Part shown: positions 33,429 to 41,563 of the stretch, one piece after another | Layout of the letters: each line of letters starts with the position of its first letter | How positions within the stretch are numbered: the stretch's first letter is position 1 | From: DATKJS01 sp964551995 | GTDB taxonomy: Bacteria > Acidobacteriota > Aminicenantia > Aminicenantales > Saccharicenantaceae | Length of the DNA: 64,000 nt | Reading direction: 5' to 3' | NCBI GenBank assembly: GCA_964551995.1 | Contig: CAZKFD010000011.1 | Span: 124,001 to 188,000 of the forward strand | The notes under the pieces: generated by a model | Databases searched by the model: none | Seen by the model: the letters and a program-made list of their open reading frames with translations, nothing else | Told to the model about the DNA's origin: nothing | Translations under genes and position numbers: made by a program

Positions 33429-34751
33429 ATGTTCGACCAGCTCGCCGGCCGCCTCGAGAGGATGATGAAGTACCTCAGGGGCGAGGGCAAGATCACTGAG
33501 AAAAACTTGGGCGAGGCGCTCAAGATGATGCGCTTGGCCCTTCTCGAAGCCGACGTCAGCTACAAGGTCGTCCGGGAACTCGAGGCCCGAGTCCGGGAGA
33601 AAGCCTTGGGAGAGGAGGTCCTCCGGAGCCTGACCCCGGCGCAGCAGGTCATCAAGATCGTACGCGACGAACTCGCGGGGACTCTGGGCGGCCGACAGCA
33701 GCCCCTGCGGTTTTCGAGCGCCCCCCCCTCCGTCTTCATGCTCGTGGGTCTGCAGGGCAGCGGCAAGACGACGACCTGCGGCAAGCTCGCCCGCTGGACG
33801 AAGGGCGTCGGAAAGAACCCCCTTCTCGTATCCTTCGACTTGAAGCGGCTGGCGGCCCAGGAGCAGCTCGAAACGATCGCGGACTCCCTGGGCCTGCCGT
33901 TTTACCCGATGGACGCAGGCCGGATGGCGGCTCCGGAGCGAGCCCTCAAGGAACTGGTCCTCTACGCGAAGAGCAGGGCCTTCGATCCCCTGATCGTGGA
34001 CACCGCGGGGCGGCTCCACGTGGACGACGAGCTCATGGACGAGCTCCGGATGGTCCGGGACGTCTTGAAGCCCGCCGAGGTTATCTATGTCGGGGACGCC
34101 ATGACCGGGCAGGACGCCGTCCGCAGCGCCCAGGCGTTCGAGGAAAAGATCGGCCTGACATCGGTCATCCTGACCAAGCTGGACGGCGACGCCAGGGGCG
34201 GGGCGGCCCTGTCGATCGTCTCCGTGACGGGCCGGCCCATCAAGTTCGTCGGCGTCGGCGAAAAGCCGGACAAGCTCGAGGTCTTCCACCCTGACCGCAT
34301 GGCCTCCCGCATCCTCGGCATGGGAGATGTCCTGACGCTCATCGAGAAAGCCGAGGAACAGGCGGACCTCGAAGAAGCAGAGGATCTGGCCCGCAGGATG
34401 CGGAAGCAGGAGTTCACGCTCGAGGATTTCAAAAAGCAGCTCGCTCAGTTGAAAAAGATGGGCTCGCTGTCGGGGATGCTGGGCCATCTCCCCCAGGTGG
34501 GCCCTTTCAAGGCCATCGCCGGCGCCGAGCTCGACGAGCGGAAGATCGTGCACTTCGAAGCTATCATCAGCTCCATGACGGCCCGCGAGCGCGAGAGCCC
34601 CAAGCTGCTGAACGGCAGCCGGCGGCTGAGGATCGCCCGGGGCAGCGGCCGGCCCGTTCATGAGGTCAACCAGCTCGTCAAGCAGTTCCAGGACATGCAG
34701 AGGATGATGAAGCAACCCCGGTTCCAGAAGGTGCTCTCGCGGATGAAGTAG
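33429..34751 (+). CDS. ffh: Signal recognition particle protein Ffh
   Basis: This 440-residue GTPase delivers nascent membrane proteins to the SRP receptor. It has the N domain, the G domain with P-loop GLQGSGKTTTCGKL, DTAGRLHVD and TKLDGDARGG, and the Met-rich M domain with SRP-RNA contact region RIARGSGRPVHEVNQLVKQF. The insertion-box motif after the P-loop reads SFDLKRLAAQEQL, where D-x-x-R-P-A-A is usual, so the Pro is replaced. The start at 33429 matches the family opening MFDQL. In many bacteria ffh sits directly before rpsP; here a reversed gene separates them. Confidence 0.96.
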   Translation: MFDQLAGRLERMMKYLRGEGKITEKNLGEALKMMRLALLEADVSYKVVRELEARVREKALGEEVLRSLTPAQQVIKIVRDELAGTLGGRQQPLRFSSAPPSVFMLVGLQGSGKTTTCGKLARWTKGVGKNPLLVSFDLKRLAAQEQLETIADSLGLPFYPMDAGRMAAPERALKELVLYAKSRAFDPLIVDTAGRLHVDDELMDELRMVRDVLKPAEVIYVGDAMTGQDAVRSAQAFEEKIGLTSVILTKLDGDARGGAALSIVSVTGRPIKFVGVGEKPDKLEVFHPDRMASRILGMGDVLTLIEKAEEQADLEEAEDLARRMRKQEFTLEDFKKQLAQLKKMGSLSGMLGHLPQVGPFKAIAGAELDERKIVHFEAIISSMTARERESPKLLNGSRRLRIARGSGRPVHEVNQLVKQFQDMQRMMKQPRFQKVLSRMK

Positions 34752-34757
34752 TCCCGC

Positions 34758-35549
34758 CTATTTTCCGCCGCAGACGTACTCCAGGCAGCGCAGCCAGAAG
34801 GCCGCATATTCTTCCCAGAAGATCAGGTTGCAGCCCCAGTGCGGGGCGGGGTCGGACATATAGGCGAGGACGCGGCCTTGTCCGTAGCCCCGGACGGCGA
34901 TGAGAGGGTCGCCGGTTTCTCGGACTCTGAGCAGGACCCTGGCGTCCGGGATGGGAACCGTCTTGTTGTAGCCGAGGATCGGGGGCATCGTCCGGATGCT
35001 GACGCCCTTGAACAGGGATTCCCCCGCCGGCGTGAGCTCCGCGTCGAACCCCTCGGTGCTCTCGATGAGGTCTTCGAAGTCCAAGCAGCGGACCGGGAGC
35101 AGGTCCTTGAGCGCCGTCCGGCCCCATCCTCCTTTCCCTTGCTCGCCGGTGAAAGAATACCACCCGCCCAGAAAGAGAATGCCCTTTCCGTTCTTGACGG
35201 CCTCCAGGGTCAGGCGGATTCTGTCGGGGAAAGTCAGGACCCGGCTGCCGAATTTCTCGCGGTTGAAGAAGCCCGGCGCAAGCTGAAAGAGCTTGGCGTC
35301 GATGTCGCTGAAGATCAGGACGTCCTGGTTGTCGAGGACTGTCTCATAATCGCCGGGTCCGAGCCGGTTGTAGAAATCCCAGGCGGGGATCGACAGGACC
35401 GTGTGTTTTCCCGTCGATTCCAGGGCCTCTTTCAGCCATTTCCCATAGTTGAAGATATCGAGCCCCTTGGGCGAATAATAAAAAGGCGTTTCCGCGAAAA
35501 TGGGGCCCGTCAGCACGGCCCAATCCCCAACATAATAGATCTTCGCCAT
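34758..35549 (-). CDS. Class I glutamine amidotransferase-like protein (COG5426 type)
   Basis: This 263-residue cytoplasmic protein has the look of the GATase1-like family that includes Salmonella STM3548. It shows IYYVGDWAVLTGPIFAETPF, DVLIFSDIDAKLF, GKGILFLGGWYSFTGEQGKGGW (two short joined stretches) and a late AVRGYGQGRVLAYMSDPAPHWG. The usual nucleophile elbow of true amidotransferases (G-x-C-x-G) is not apparent: the corresponding LGGWYS has Trp where Cys would be. A hydrolytic role is therefore doubtful and a binding or structural role possible. AAGGAG precedes the start at 35549. The gene is convergent with ffh (6-base gap) and divergent from rpsP. Confidence 0.72.
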   Translation of the reverse strand: MAKIYYVGDWAVLTGPIFAETPFYYSPKGLDIFNYGKWLKEALESTGKHTVLSIPAWDFYNRLGPGDYETVLDNQDVLIFSDIDAKLFQLAPGFFNREKFGSRVLTFPDRIRLTLEAVKNGKGILFLGGWYSFTGEQGKGGWGRTALKDLLPVRCLDFEDLIESTEGFDAELTPAGESLFKGVSIRTMPPILGYNKTVPIPDARVLLRVRETGDPLIAVRGYGQGRVLAYMSDPAPHWGCNLIFWEEYAAFWLRCLEYVCGGK

Positions 35550-35661
35550 CGTCCGTATCTCCTTCCGGCCCGCGGCCGCTGGCCCTTCCGTCCCTGGGGA
35601 ATAGGATACCACCCTTGGGGAGGCATCTACAAGGTGTTTCGGCCCAATCAGGCGGGAACGG

Positions 35662-35687
35662 TGTCCTCTCGAGAGGACAACTCTCGA
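35662..35687. promoter_or_regulatory. Two overlapping inverted repeats upstream of rpsP
   Basis: An 18-base perfect palindrome (35662-35679, core CCTCTCGAGAGG) overlaps a second inverted repeat, TCGAGAG-N5-CTCTCGA (35669-35687). They share the arm TCGAGAG, so only one hairpin can form at a time. They end 7 bases before the rpsP -35 and also lie upstream of the divergent GATase-like gene. Operator function is inferred. Confidence 0.55.
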
Positions 35688-35694
35688 AAAGAAT

Positions 35695-35723
35695 TTGACT
35701 TACCGACAGAATTCCGTTATGCT
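35695..35723 (+). promoter_or_regulatory. Promoter of the rpsP-trmD-rplS operon
   Basis: TTGACT (35695-35700) and TATGCT (35718-35723) are separated by 17 bases and lie 38 bases before rpsP. Confidence 0.62.
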
Positions 35724-35761
35724 TCTTGAGCAATTTAGTTCAACGCGGAAGTGATACCACA

Positions 35762-36028
35762 ATGATGACCATGCGACTGATGAGATTTGGCGCCAAGAAG
35801 AAGCCCTCCTACCGAATCGTCGTGATGGATTCCAAGAAGGCCACGCAGAGCCAGGCCCTGGATACGGTGGGCACTTACAATCCCCTGAAGGAGCCCGCGG
35901 ACATCAAAATCGACCTGGAGAAGGCCAAGCGCTGGCTTTCACAGGGAGTCCGGCCGTCGAGAACCGTCCAATCTCTTTTGGATAAGGTCTCCTCATCCAC
36001 GAAAATATCGCAAGAACCCAACCCATAA
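35762..36028 (+). CDS. rpsP: 30S ribosomal protein S16
   Basis: This 88-residue protein has the S16 core MRLMRFGAKKKPSYRIVV, DTVGTYNPLKEP and KAKRWLSQGVRPSRTV. It binds 16S rRNA early in 30S assembly. Three in-frame ATGs cluster at 35762, 35765 and 35771; the first is given, since GGAAG lies upstream, though the family usually begins close to the third. The family N-terminal Val/Lys residue is replaced by Thr-Met. It leads the operon rpsP-khpA-rimM-trmD-rplS-rnhB. Confidence 0.94.
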   Translation: MMTMRLMRFGAKKKPSYRIVVMDSKKATQSQALDTVGTYNPLKEPADIKIDLEKAKRWLSQGVRPSRTVQSLLDKVSSSTKISQEPNP

Positions 36029-36039
36029 AGGAGGACACG

Positions 36040-36276
36040 GTGAAAGAACTCGTGGAATTGATTGCCAAATCCTTGGTGGACAACCCGGAAAAGGTGGTCG
36101 TTTCCCAGCTTGAGGGGGAGCAAACCACGATCCTGGAGCTCAAGGTGGCCCCGGAAGATTTGGGGAAGGTCATCGGGAAACAGGGCCGTACGGCCCGCGC
36201 CATACGGATCATCCTCGGCGCCGCCGGGATGAAGCTCAAGAGGAGATTCAACCTGGAAATCATTGAAAAAGGCTGA
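36040..36276 (+). CDS. khpA: KH-domain RNA-binding protein KhpA
   Basis: This 78-residue protein consists of one type II KH domain with the GxxG loop in DLGKVIGKQGRTARAIRIIL. KhpA pairs with KhpB (EloR/Jag) to bind RNA and affect cell elongation in Gram-positives. The start is GTG at 36040, supported by AAAGGAGG 8 bases upstream. Its place between rpsP and rimM is conserved across many bacteria. The 3' end overlaps the rimM start by 14 bases. Confidence 0.93.
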   Translation: MKELVELIAKSLVDNPEKVVVSQLEGEQTTILELKVAPEDLGKVIGKQGRTARAIRIILGAAGMKLKRRFNLEIIEKG

Positions 36277-36784
36277 TCTCGTCAATATCGGGAAGGTTCT
36301 CAGGAGTCAAGGCAAGGAGGGAGACCTCAAGATCAGGCTCCGCGGGAAGGAGCTGGCCGGGCTGACGTTGACGAGGATCTGCCTGGGACGGGCGGGGGGG
36401 GTCGAAGAGTATGAGGTCGAGTCGTTCCGGCTCGATCGCAACGTGCGTTTTCTGAAACTCAAAGGTGTTGACTCGCTGGCCCGGGCCGACGCCCTGGCCG
36501 GGTGCGACATCCTGGTCTCCGAGGACAGCCTCCAGCCTGTCGAAGAGGGCCGCTTTTACGATTTCCAGGTTCTGGGGAGCCGCGTCGTGACGGTCGACGG
36601 GGCCGAGGTCGGGACCGTCCGGTCGATCCTTTCCGCGGGCGGCGCCGACGTTCTCGTCGTCGTCCGGGAGGGCAAGGAATATTATATCCCGTTCGCCGAG
36701 CCGATTTGCCGGCGGGTCGATCCGTTGACGAAAGAGATCCTCATCGACCCCCCGGACGGCCTTTTGGACTTGAATGAGATTTGA
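36263..36784 (+). CDS. rimM: Ribosome maturation factor RimM
   Basis: This 173-residue protein assists 30S head assembly. It has the N-terminal RimM barrel (NIGKVLRSQGKEGDLKIRLRG) and the C-terminal PRC barrel (FYDFQVLGSRVVTVDGAEVG, then YYIPFAEPICRRVDP). The start is TTG at 36263 inside the end of khpA, preceded by GGAAA; no better in-frame start precedes the conserved IGKV strand, so translation is probably coupled to khpA. It overlaps trmD by 11 bases. Confidence 0.93.
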   Translation: MKKADLVNIGKVLRSQGKEGDLKIRLRGKELAGLTLTRICLGRAGGVEEYEVESFRLDRNVRFLKLKGVDSLARADALAGCDILVSEDSLQPVEEGRFYDFQVLGSRVVTVDGAEVGTVRSILSAGGADVLVVVREGKEYYIPFAEPICRRVDPLTKEILIDPPDGLLDLNEI

Positions 36785-37511
36785 TATAATCACAATCTTC
36801 CCTGAAATGTTCGGCGGCGTCTTTTCGGGGGGGATCATCCGCAAGGCCCTGGAGAAGGGCTTAGTGGAGATTGCGGTGCACGACCTGAGGGACTTCACCC
36901 AGGACAAGCACCGCCAGGTTGACGACCGCCCGTACGGAGGATGGGAAGGCATGGTGCTGAAGCCGGAGCCGATCTTCGAGGCCGTGGAAGCGGTCCGACG
37001 GGAAGAGGACTGCCGGATCTACCTGCTCTCTCCCCAGGGGACGCGCTTCAGTTCGGGTCTGGCCCAGGAGATGGCCTCGCGGCGCCAGATCATTCTCATC
37101 TGCGGCCGCTACGAAGGCGTTGACGAGCGCGTCGTCGGCCACCTGGTCGACGGAGAGCTCTCGATCGGAGACTATGTGCTGACCGGAGGCGAGCCGGCGG
37201 CGGTCGTGGTCCTGGACGCCGTCTCCAGGTTCGTCGCCGGGGTTGTGGGCAAGGAGGAGTCGGTCCGTCACGACTCTTTCGCGGAAGGAATACTGGACTT
37301 CCCCCATTATACGCGGCCTCGCGAATTCAGGGGCCTGAAGGTCCCACAGGTGCTTTTTTCGGGCGACCACAAGAAAATCGAGCGGTGGCGGCGGAAAAAA
37401 GCCCTGGAAAGAACGCTCGACCGGCGGCCGGATCTGCTGAAGGATGAGAAACTCTCTCCGGAGGACGGAGCCCTCCTGAAGGAAATTCGGAACGAAAGGA
37501 AGAACTCATGA
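36774..37511 (+). CDS. trmD: tRNA (guanine-N1-)-methyltransferase
   Basis: This 245-residue SPOUT enzyme methylates G37 of tRNAs, preventing frameshifts. The knotted AdoMet site is visible as LICGRYEGVDERV and LSIGDYVLTGGEPA, with N-terminal FDIITIFPEMF and RPYGGWEGMVLKPEP. The C-terminal helical domain ends with an RRKKALERT segment. It overlaps rimM by 11 bases and rplS by 4 bases, so translation of the three is linked. Confidence 0.97.
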   Translation: MRFDIITIFPEMFGGVFSGGIIRKALEKGLVEIAVHDLRDFTQDKHRQVDDRPYGGWEGMVLKPEPIFEAVEAVRREEDCRIYLLSPQGTRFSSGLAQEMASRRQIILICGRYEGVDERVVGHLVDGELSIGDYVLTGGEPAAVVVLDAVSRFVAGVVGKEESVRHDSFAEGILDFPHYTRPREFRGLKVPQVLFSGDHKKIERWRRKKALERTLDRRPDLLKDEKLSPEDGALLKEIRNERKNS

Positions 37512-37867
37512 ACGAGGTCGATTTGGTGGAAGATCGGCAGCTCAAGAAGGACATCGAACCGTTCGGCGTGGGCGATACCATCAAGGTCCACGTCGTGATC
37601 CGGGAAGGGGATAAGGAACGCGTCCAGATTTTCCGCGGCGAAGTCATCTCCCGTCGTGGCACCGGGCTCAAGGCCTCGTTCACAGTCCGGAAGATCTCCT
37701 TCGGCATCGGCGTCGAGCGGATCTTCCCGCTGCATTCCCGGATGATCCGCAAGATCGAGGTCGTCCGGAAGGGCAAGGTCAAAAGGGCCAAGCTTTATTA
37801 TCTGAGAAATCTCAAGGGCAAGGCCGCCCGCCTGAAGGAACAGCAGCAACAGCAGCCACAGTCCTGA
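37508..37867 (+). CDS. rplS: 50S ribosomal protein L19
   Basis: This 119-residue protein at the 30S-50S interface has the L19 signature FGVGDTIKVHVVIREGDKER, QIFRGEVISRRGTGLKASFTVRKI (adjacent stretches) and GVERIFPLHSRMI. A Lys/Gln-rich tail (KEQQQQQPQS) extends slightly past the usual end. It overlaps trmD as ATGA and is followed 11 bases later by rnhB. Confidence 0.96.
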   Translation: MNEVDLVEDRQLKKDIEPFGVGDTIKVHVVIREGDKERVQIFRGEVISRRGTGLKASFTVRKISFGIGVERIFPLHSRMIRKIEVVRKGKVKRAKLYYLRNLKGKAARLKEQQQQQPQS

Positions 37868-37878
37868 TCAGGCGGGCC

Positions 37879-38490
37879 GTGACCGGCTTCAAGATCGAAA
37901 AGGCGCTCTTCAGGGATGGCTTTAGGTCCGTCGCCGGCTGCGACGAGGTCGGCCGGGGTGCCCTTTTCGGGCCCGTCGTGGCCGCGGCCGTCGTCCTCCC
38001 CCCCGCCTGGTTTCTGCGCCGGCCCCCGGCCTGGGCCAGGCAGGTTGACGATTCCAAGCGGCTTTCTGCGACTAAAAGGATGGAGCTCGCGGCACGACTG
38101 CTGTGCGATGCCGAGTCCCTCGGAATTGGCATGGCGTCCAGCGCCGAAATCGATGAGAAAAATATCTACTGGGCGGCCCAGCTGGCCATGAAACGAGCCA
38201 TCGAGAACCTGTCCGGGCCCGTCGACTGGCTCCTGGTTGACGGCTTTCCGCTGAAAGATGTACAGTATCGACAGACGGGTGTTCCCCAGGGAGACCGGAA
38301 GTGCCTGTCCATCGCCGCCGCGTCGATCGTGGCCAAAGTCTTCCGCGACGACCTGTTGGATGCCTGGGCTGGCATTTACGGAGGCTACGGCCTGGAGAGG
38401 AACAAGGGCTACGGAACCGAGGAGCACTTCCGGTGCCTGAAGGAAAAGGGCCCGACGGGACTCCACCGGATGTCCTTCAAGCTGGGATGA
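37879..38490 (+). CDS. rnhB: Ribonuclease HII
   Basis: This 203-residue enzyme cleaves RNA in RNA-DNA hybrids and initiates ribonucleotide removal. The acidic catalytic set is visible in AGCDEVGRGALFGPVVAAAV (first Asp/Glu), DWLLVDGFP (third Asp) and the C-terminal ERNKGYGTEEH. The ribonucleotide-sensing GRG and the Tyr region are kept. The start is GTG at 37879, 11 bases after rplS. An rplS-rnhB order is common. Confidence 0.95.
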   Translation: MTGFKIEKALFRDGFRSVAGCDEVGRGALFGPVVAAAVVLPPAWFLRRPPAWARQVDDSKRLSATKRMELAARLLCDAESLGIGMASSAEIDEKNIYWAAQLAMKRAIENLSGPVDWLLVDGFPLKDVQYRQTGVPQGDRKCLSIAAASIVAKVFRDDLLDAWAGIYGGYGLERNKGYGTEEHFRCLKEKGPTGLHRMSFKLG

Positions 38491-38506
38491 GAGACGGGGA
38501 GAGCCG

Positions 38507-40690
38507 ATGAGCGGCCGAATCGACAGAATCAAAACTATCGAGCTGGCGGAGAGACACGTCAAGGCGGGGAAACTCAAGGAGGCCATCGCCGAGTACGAGC
38601 GGCTGGCCGGCAGCGATCCCCAGGACGTGGGGACCCTCAACATCATCGGCGACCTCCACATGCGCCTGGGCCAGAACGACAAGGCCGTTCTGTCCTTTAT
38701 GAAAGTCGCCGAGGAGTACGAGAAGAGGGGCCTCTTCTCGCAGGCCCTGGCTATTTACCGGAAAGTGAGCAAAGTCCAGCCAGACAACGCGGACGTTTCC
38801 CTCAAGCTGGGCGACCTTTACGGCCGCCAGGGCTTTCTGTCCGACGCCAAGAATGAATACACGACTACGGCCGCGCGGTTCGTCCAGGAAAAGAAGTTCC
38901 AGGAAGCCATCCATGTCTATGAGAAAGTCTGCAGCCTGGATCGGGAGGACCTCGGCCTGAAAAAGGAACTAGCCGACCTCTACCGCGGCCAGGGCTATCT
39001 CGACGCCGCGCTGGAACAGCTCAACGAAATTGCCGGGGTCCGGGCGGGCCGGGGCGAGCTCGACGCGGCCGAGGAGATCCTGAAAGAGGCTCGAGCCATC
39101 AGCCCGGGCGATTCCAAGACCCTGGTCAACCTCATCGAGCTCTATAAGCGGTCGAACAAAAGCCAGAAAGCCATCGAACTCATCGAGGAGAGCCTCCGGC
39201 AGACACCCGACAACGTTCAGCTCATGAACCTCCTTGGGAATTTCTACTTCGAGGCCGGGGACATGGCTAGGGCGGAAGAGATCTTCGCGGCCATCGTCAC
39301 CGGGCACCCCATGAACGTCAACGCCCGGATCAAGCTCGGCCGGATCCAGATCCTCAAGGACAAGCTCGACCAGGCCTACGAGCTGTTCGAGCCCCTCATC
39401 GGCAACCTCATCAAGAAGCACAAGGACGAAAAAGCCATCGGGCTCCTTGGCCTGATCCTGGAGAGCCAGAAGCCCCACCTCCCGGCGCTCGAGCGCCTGG
39501 CCTCCATCTATCGGGTCAACAAAGAGACCAAGAAGCTCGAGGTCGTGGCCCGCGCGATCGCCGACGAGCTCCGGCGCGGCGGTCCGGCCGAGAAGCTCCT
39601 CCCGGTGTTGACCGAGCTCCATCAGCTGCGCCCCGACGACGTCGAGCTCGGCCGGGAATTCCAGAAGCTCCGGAAGGAGATGGGGTTGCCCGACGAGGCG
39701 GCCGCGGAGGAATTTCCCGAAGTATCCGGCAAGGAGCGGGAGGCCATCCAGGAGGTTATCGACCAGGCCGATCTCTACATGCAGCAGGGCCTTGTCCGGA
39801 ACGCGCGGCGGATCCTCGAAAACCTGACCCTCCGTTATCCCGACGACCAGCAGATCTTGAAGAAGATCGCTGTGCTCGACGAGATCCGGACGCACATCGA
39901 CGAGGACGAGCTGCGGCGCCGGGTCGAAAAAGCCAGCGCGCTCGAGTCAAGGATCAGGGCCCGGAATCAGCGCGAGGACAGACAAGAGGACAAGCCCGAG
40001 ACCAAGCCCGAGACGGAGGCCGAAGCCAAAGCCGCCCCGGACAAAAAAGTGACAGGCCCGTTTCCCGGCGATATCGCGGAAGGGGAGAAGGTCAGCACGG
40101 CCGATATTTTCGCCGAGACCGATATCGTCCCCTTCGGCGGGCTTGCGGACGGCGAGAGGAAATACTACGACCTCAAGGACCGGGCCGCGGAAGAGCTCCG
40201 CATGCTGAAGGCGGCCTTCGGCCAGCAGGTCCAGGGAGCGATGACTCAGGAGGAGCGGGAGCTGTCGAACATCGTGGCGGACTTCAGGCAGGACCTCAAG
40301 GCCAAGGTTACCGGGGACAACAACGAGATGCACTACCACCTGGGCATCGCCTTCATGGAGCAGAGCCTGTATGCCGAGGCCATCGAAGAGTACTCGGAGG
40401 CGGCCAGGGACAAGGGGCTGGCCCTCGAGTGCTTCAGCCTCATCAGCTATTGCCACAAGCAGAAGCAGCGCTACCAGGACGCCGAGAAGTGGATCAAGAA
40501 AGCCATTTTGTTGGCCCGGGAGGGCACCGACCAGTATTATGCCCTGGAGTTCGAGCTGGCGGAGATCTTCGAGCAGGCCTCCAACCGGGCGAACGCCCTT
40601 TCGCTGTTCCGGGAGATCCGGGACTGGAACCCCGATTTCCGCAACATCTCCGTGAAAGTCCGCAGCCTCGAAGCCGGCACCGACGACTGA
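38507..40690 (+). CDS. Large cytoplasmic TPR protein
   Basis: This 727-residue protein has no signal peptide. The first 380 residues form about ten tetratricopeptide repeats (EAIAEYERLAGSDPQDVGTL, RLGQNDKAVLSFMKVAEEYE, RQGFLSDAKNEYTTTAARF). A Glu/Lys-rich, probably disordered linker (residues about 490-520, REDRQEDKPETKPETEAEAK) follows. A C-terminal TPR block (residues about 600-720) contains YHLGIAFMEQSLYAEAIEEY. Such proteins scaffold multi-protein assemblies; similar ones occur near type IV pilus and gliding genes in delta-proteobacteria and Acidobacteriota, a comparison made from memory. GGGGAGAG precedes the ATG. It ends the ribosomal operon before a strong bidirectional terminator. Confidence 0.85.
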   Translation: MSGRIDRIKTIELAERHVKAGKLKEAIAEYERLAGSDPQDVGTLNIIGDLHMRLGQNDKAVLSFMKVAEEYEKRGLFSQALAIYRKVSKVQPDNADVSLKLGDLYGRQGFLSDAKNEYTTTAARFVQEKKFQEAIHVYEKVCSLDREDLGLKKELADLYRGQGYLDAALEQLNEIAGVRAGRGELDAAEEILKEARAISPGDSKTLVNLIELYKRSNKSQKAIELIEESLRQTPDNVQLMNLLGNFYFEAGDMARAEEIFAAIVTGHPMNVNARIKLGRIQILKDKLDQAYELFEPLIGNLIKKHKDEKAIGLLGLILESQKPHLPALERLASIYRVNKETKKLEVVARAIADELRRGGPAEKLLPVLTELHQLRPDDVELGREFQKLRKEMGLPDEAAAEEFPEVSGKEREAIQEVIDQADLYMQQGLVRNARRILENLTLRYPDDQQILKKIAVLDEIRTHIDEDELRRRVEKASALESRIRARNQREDRQEDKPETKPETEAEAKAAPDKKVTGPFPGDIAEGEKVSTADIFAETDIVPFGGLADGERKYYDLKDRAAEELRMLKAAFGQQVQGAMTQEERELSNIVADFRQDLKAKVTGDNNEMHYHLGIAFMEQSLYAEAIEEYSEAARDKGLALECFSLISYCHKQKQRYQDAEKWIKKAILLAREGTDQYYALEFELAEIFEQASNRANALSLFREIRDWNPDFRNISVKVRSLEAGTDD

Positions 40691-40760
40691 GCAAGACAGA
40701 ACTCCTGTTCTGCCTTATGATCGCCCTCCTTTGAGCCCCGGCAACAGAAAAAGAAAATAA

Positions 40761-40796
40761 AAAAGGGACGGCTCCCGCATCGGAGCCGCCCCTTTT
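40761..40796. terminator. Bidirectional terminator
   Basis: The stem AAAAGGGACGGCTCC pairs with GGAGCCGCCCCTTTT, with one A-C mismatch and a 6-base loop. T runs lie on both strands. It separates the convergent TPR gene and the secretin-N gene. Confidence 0.9.
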
Positions 40797-40810
40797 CACT
40801 CGTGAGAGAT

Positions 40811-41563
40811 CTAATCGACGATCTTGCCCGAGAGGATGAGGATCAATCCCTCCCCGCCGCCATCGAGCTTGGAGACGCCGACAACGGTCTTGTCTCCGGA
40901 CTTGATGTTGAGCGTCGTCTCGATCAGATCGGTCGTGATGTATTCGACTTTGGCAGAAGTCGCGTTCGGCGGCACGTCGGCGAGGCGGACCAGCCTGAGC
41001 CGGACCGCGGTCTGGACGAGGGACGTATTCTCGTCCTTTATCACTTTGGGCCTGAGCTCGAGCTCGAAATCAGCCTTTTCGCCCAACCGGACTTCCGAGT
41101 TTTCCTCATCCATGGCCCGGATGAGAGAAGTGTCGAGGAGCGAGTAGGTCTTATACTTGAGCAGATTTCGGAGTTCCCTGATGATGGGGTCGTTCGTCAT
41201 GTCCTCGGCGTTCTTCTCTCCGGAGACCGAGCCCAGGACCAGTTGGACCGTGAACAGGATGTCGGCCGGCTTGACGTCGATCTGCCGGATCGCCTGAACA
41301 GCCCTGTCGACGTTTTCAGGATAGTCGCTGATGACGACGACATTGTCCGTCGGCCCGCCCGTCGTCCGGCCGTCGCGGCTGAGGTAGGTCCTGATGAAGT
41401 CAAAAAGGCGGCTCCCCGTCCTCAGGTACTTGAGGCGGACAAGCTCATTCTTGAGCTCGGGTTTCGGGCTCGCTTTCTCTTGGGGTGTGCCCGCGGCGAA
41501 GACCGGCGCGGCGGCCGCCAGCGCGAACGCCAATACGACAAGCACGATCATTCCTTTTTTCAT
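40811..41563 (-). CDS. Exported secretin-N domain protein
   Basis: This 250-residue product has a signal peptide (MKKGMIVLVVLAFALAAAAPVFAAG) and then a segment resembling the secretin N-terminal (NolW/N1) domain: LKYLRTGSRLFDFIRTYL, TDNVVVISDYPENVDRAVQAIRQIDVKPADI. The remainder is beta-rich (FELELRPKVIKDENTSLVQTAVRLRLVRL in two parts) but too short for the outer-membrane secretin barrel. It may be a periplasmic ring or sensor component. AAGGAG precedes the start at 41563 by 8 bases. The ATG overlaps the anti-sigma stop, so it is the third gene of the sigma cassette. Confidence 0.72.
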   Translation of the reverse strand: MKKGMIVLVVLAFALAAAAPVFAAGTPQEKASPKPELKNELVRLKYLRTGSRLFDFIRTYLSRDGRTTGGPTDNVVVISDYPENVDRAVQAIRQIDVKPADILFTVQLVLGSVSGEKNAEDMTNDPIIRELRNLLKYKTYSLLDTSLIRAMDEENSEVRLGEKADFELELRPKVIKDENTSLVQTAVRLRLVRLADVPPNATSAKVEYITTDLIETTLNIKSGDKTVVGVSKLDGGGEGLILILSGKIVD

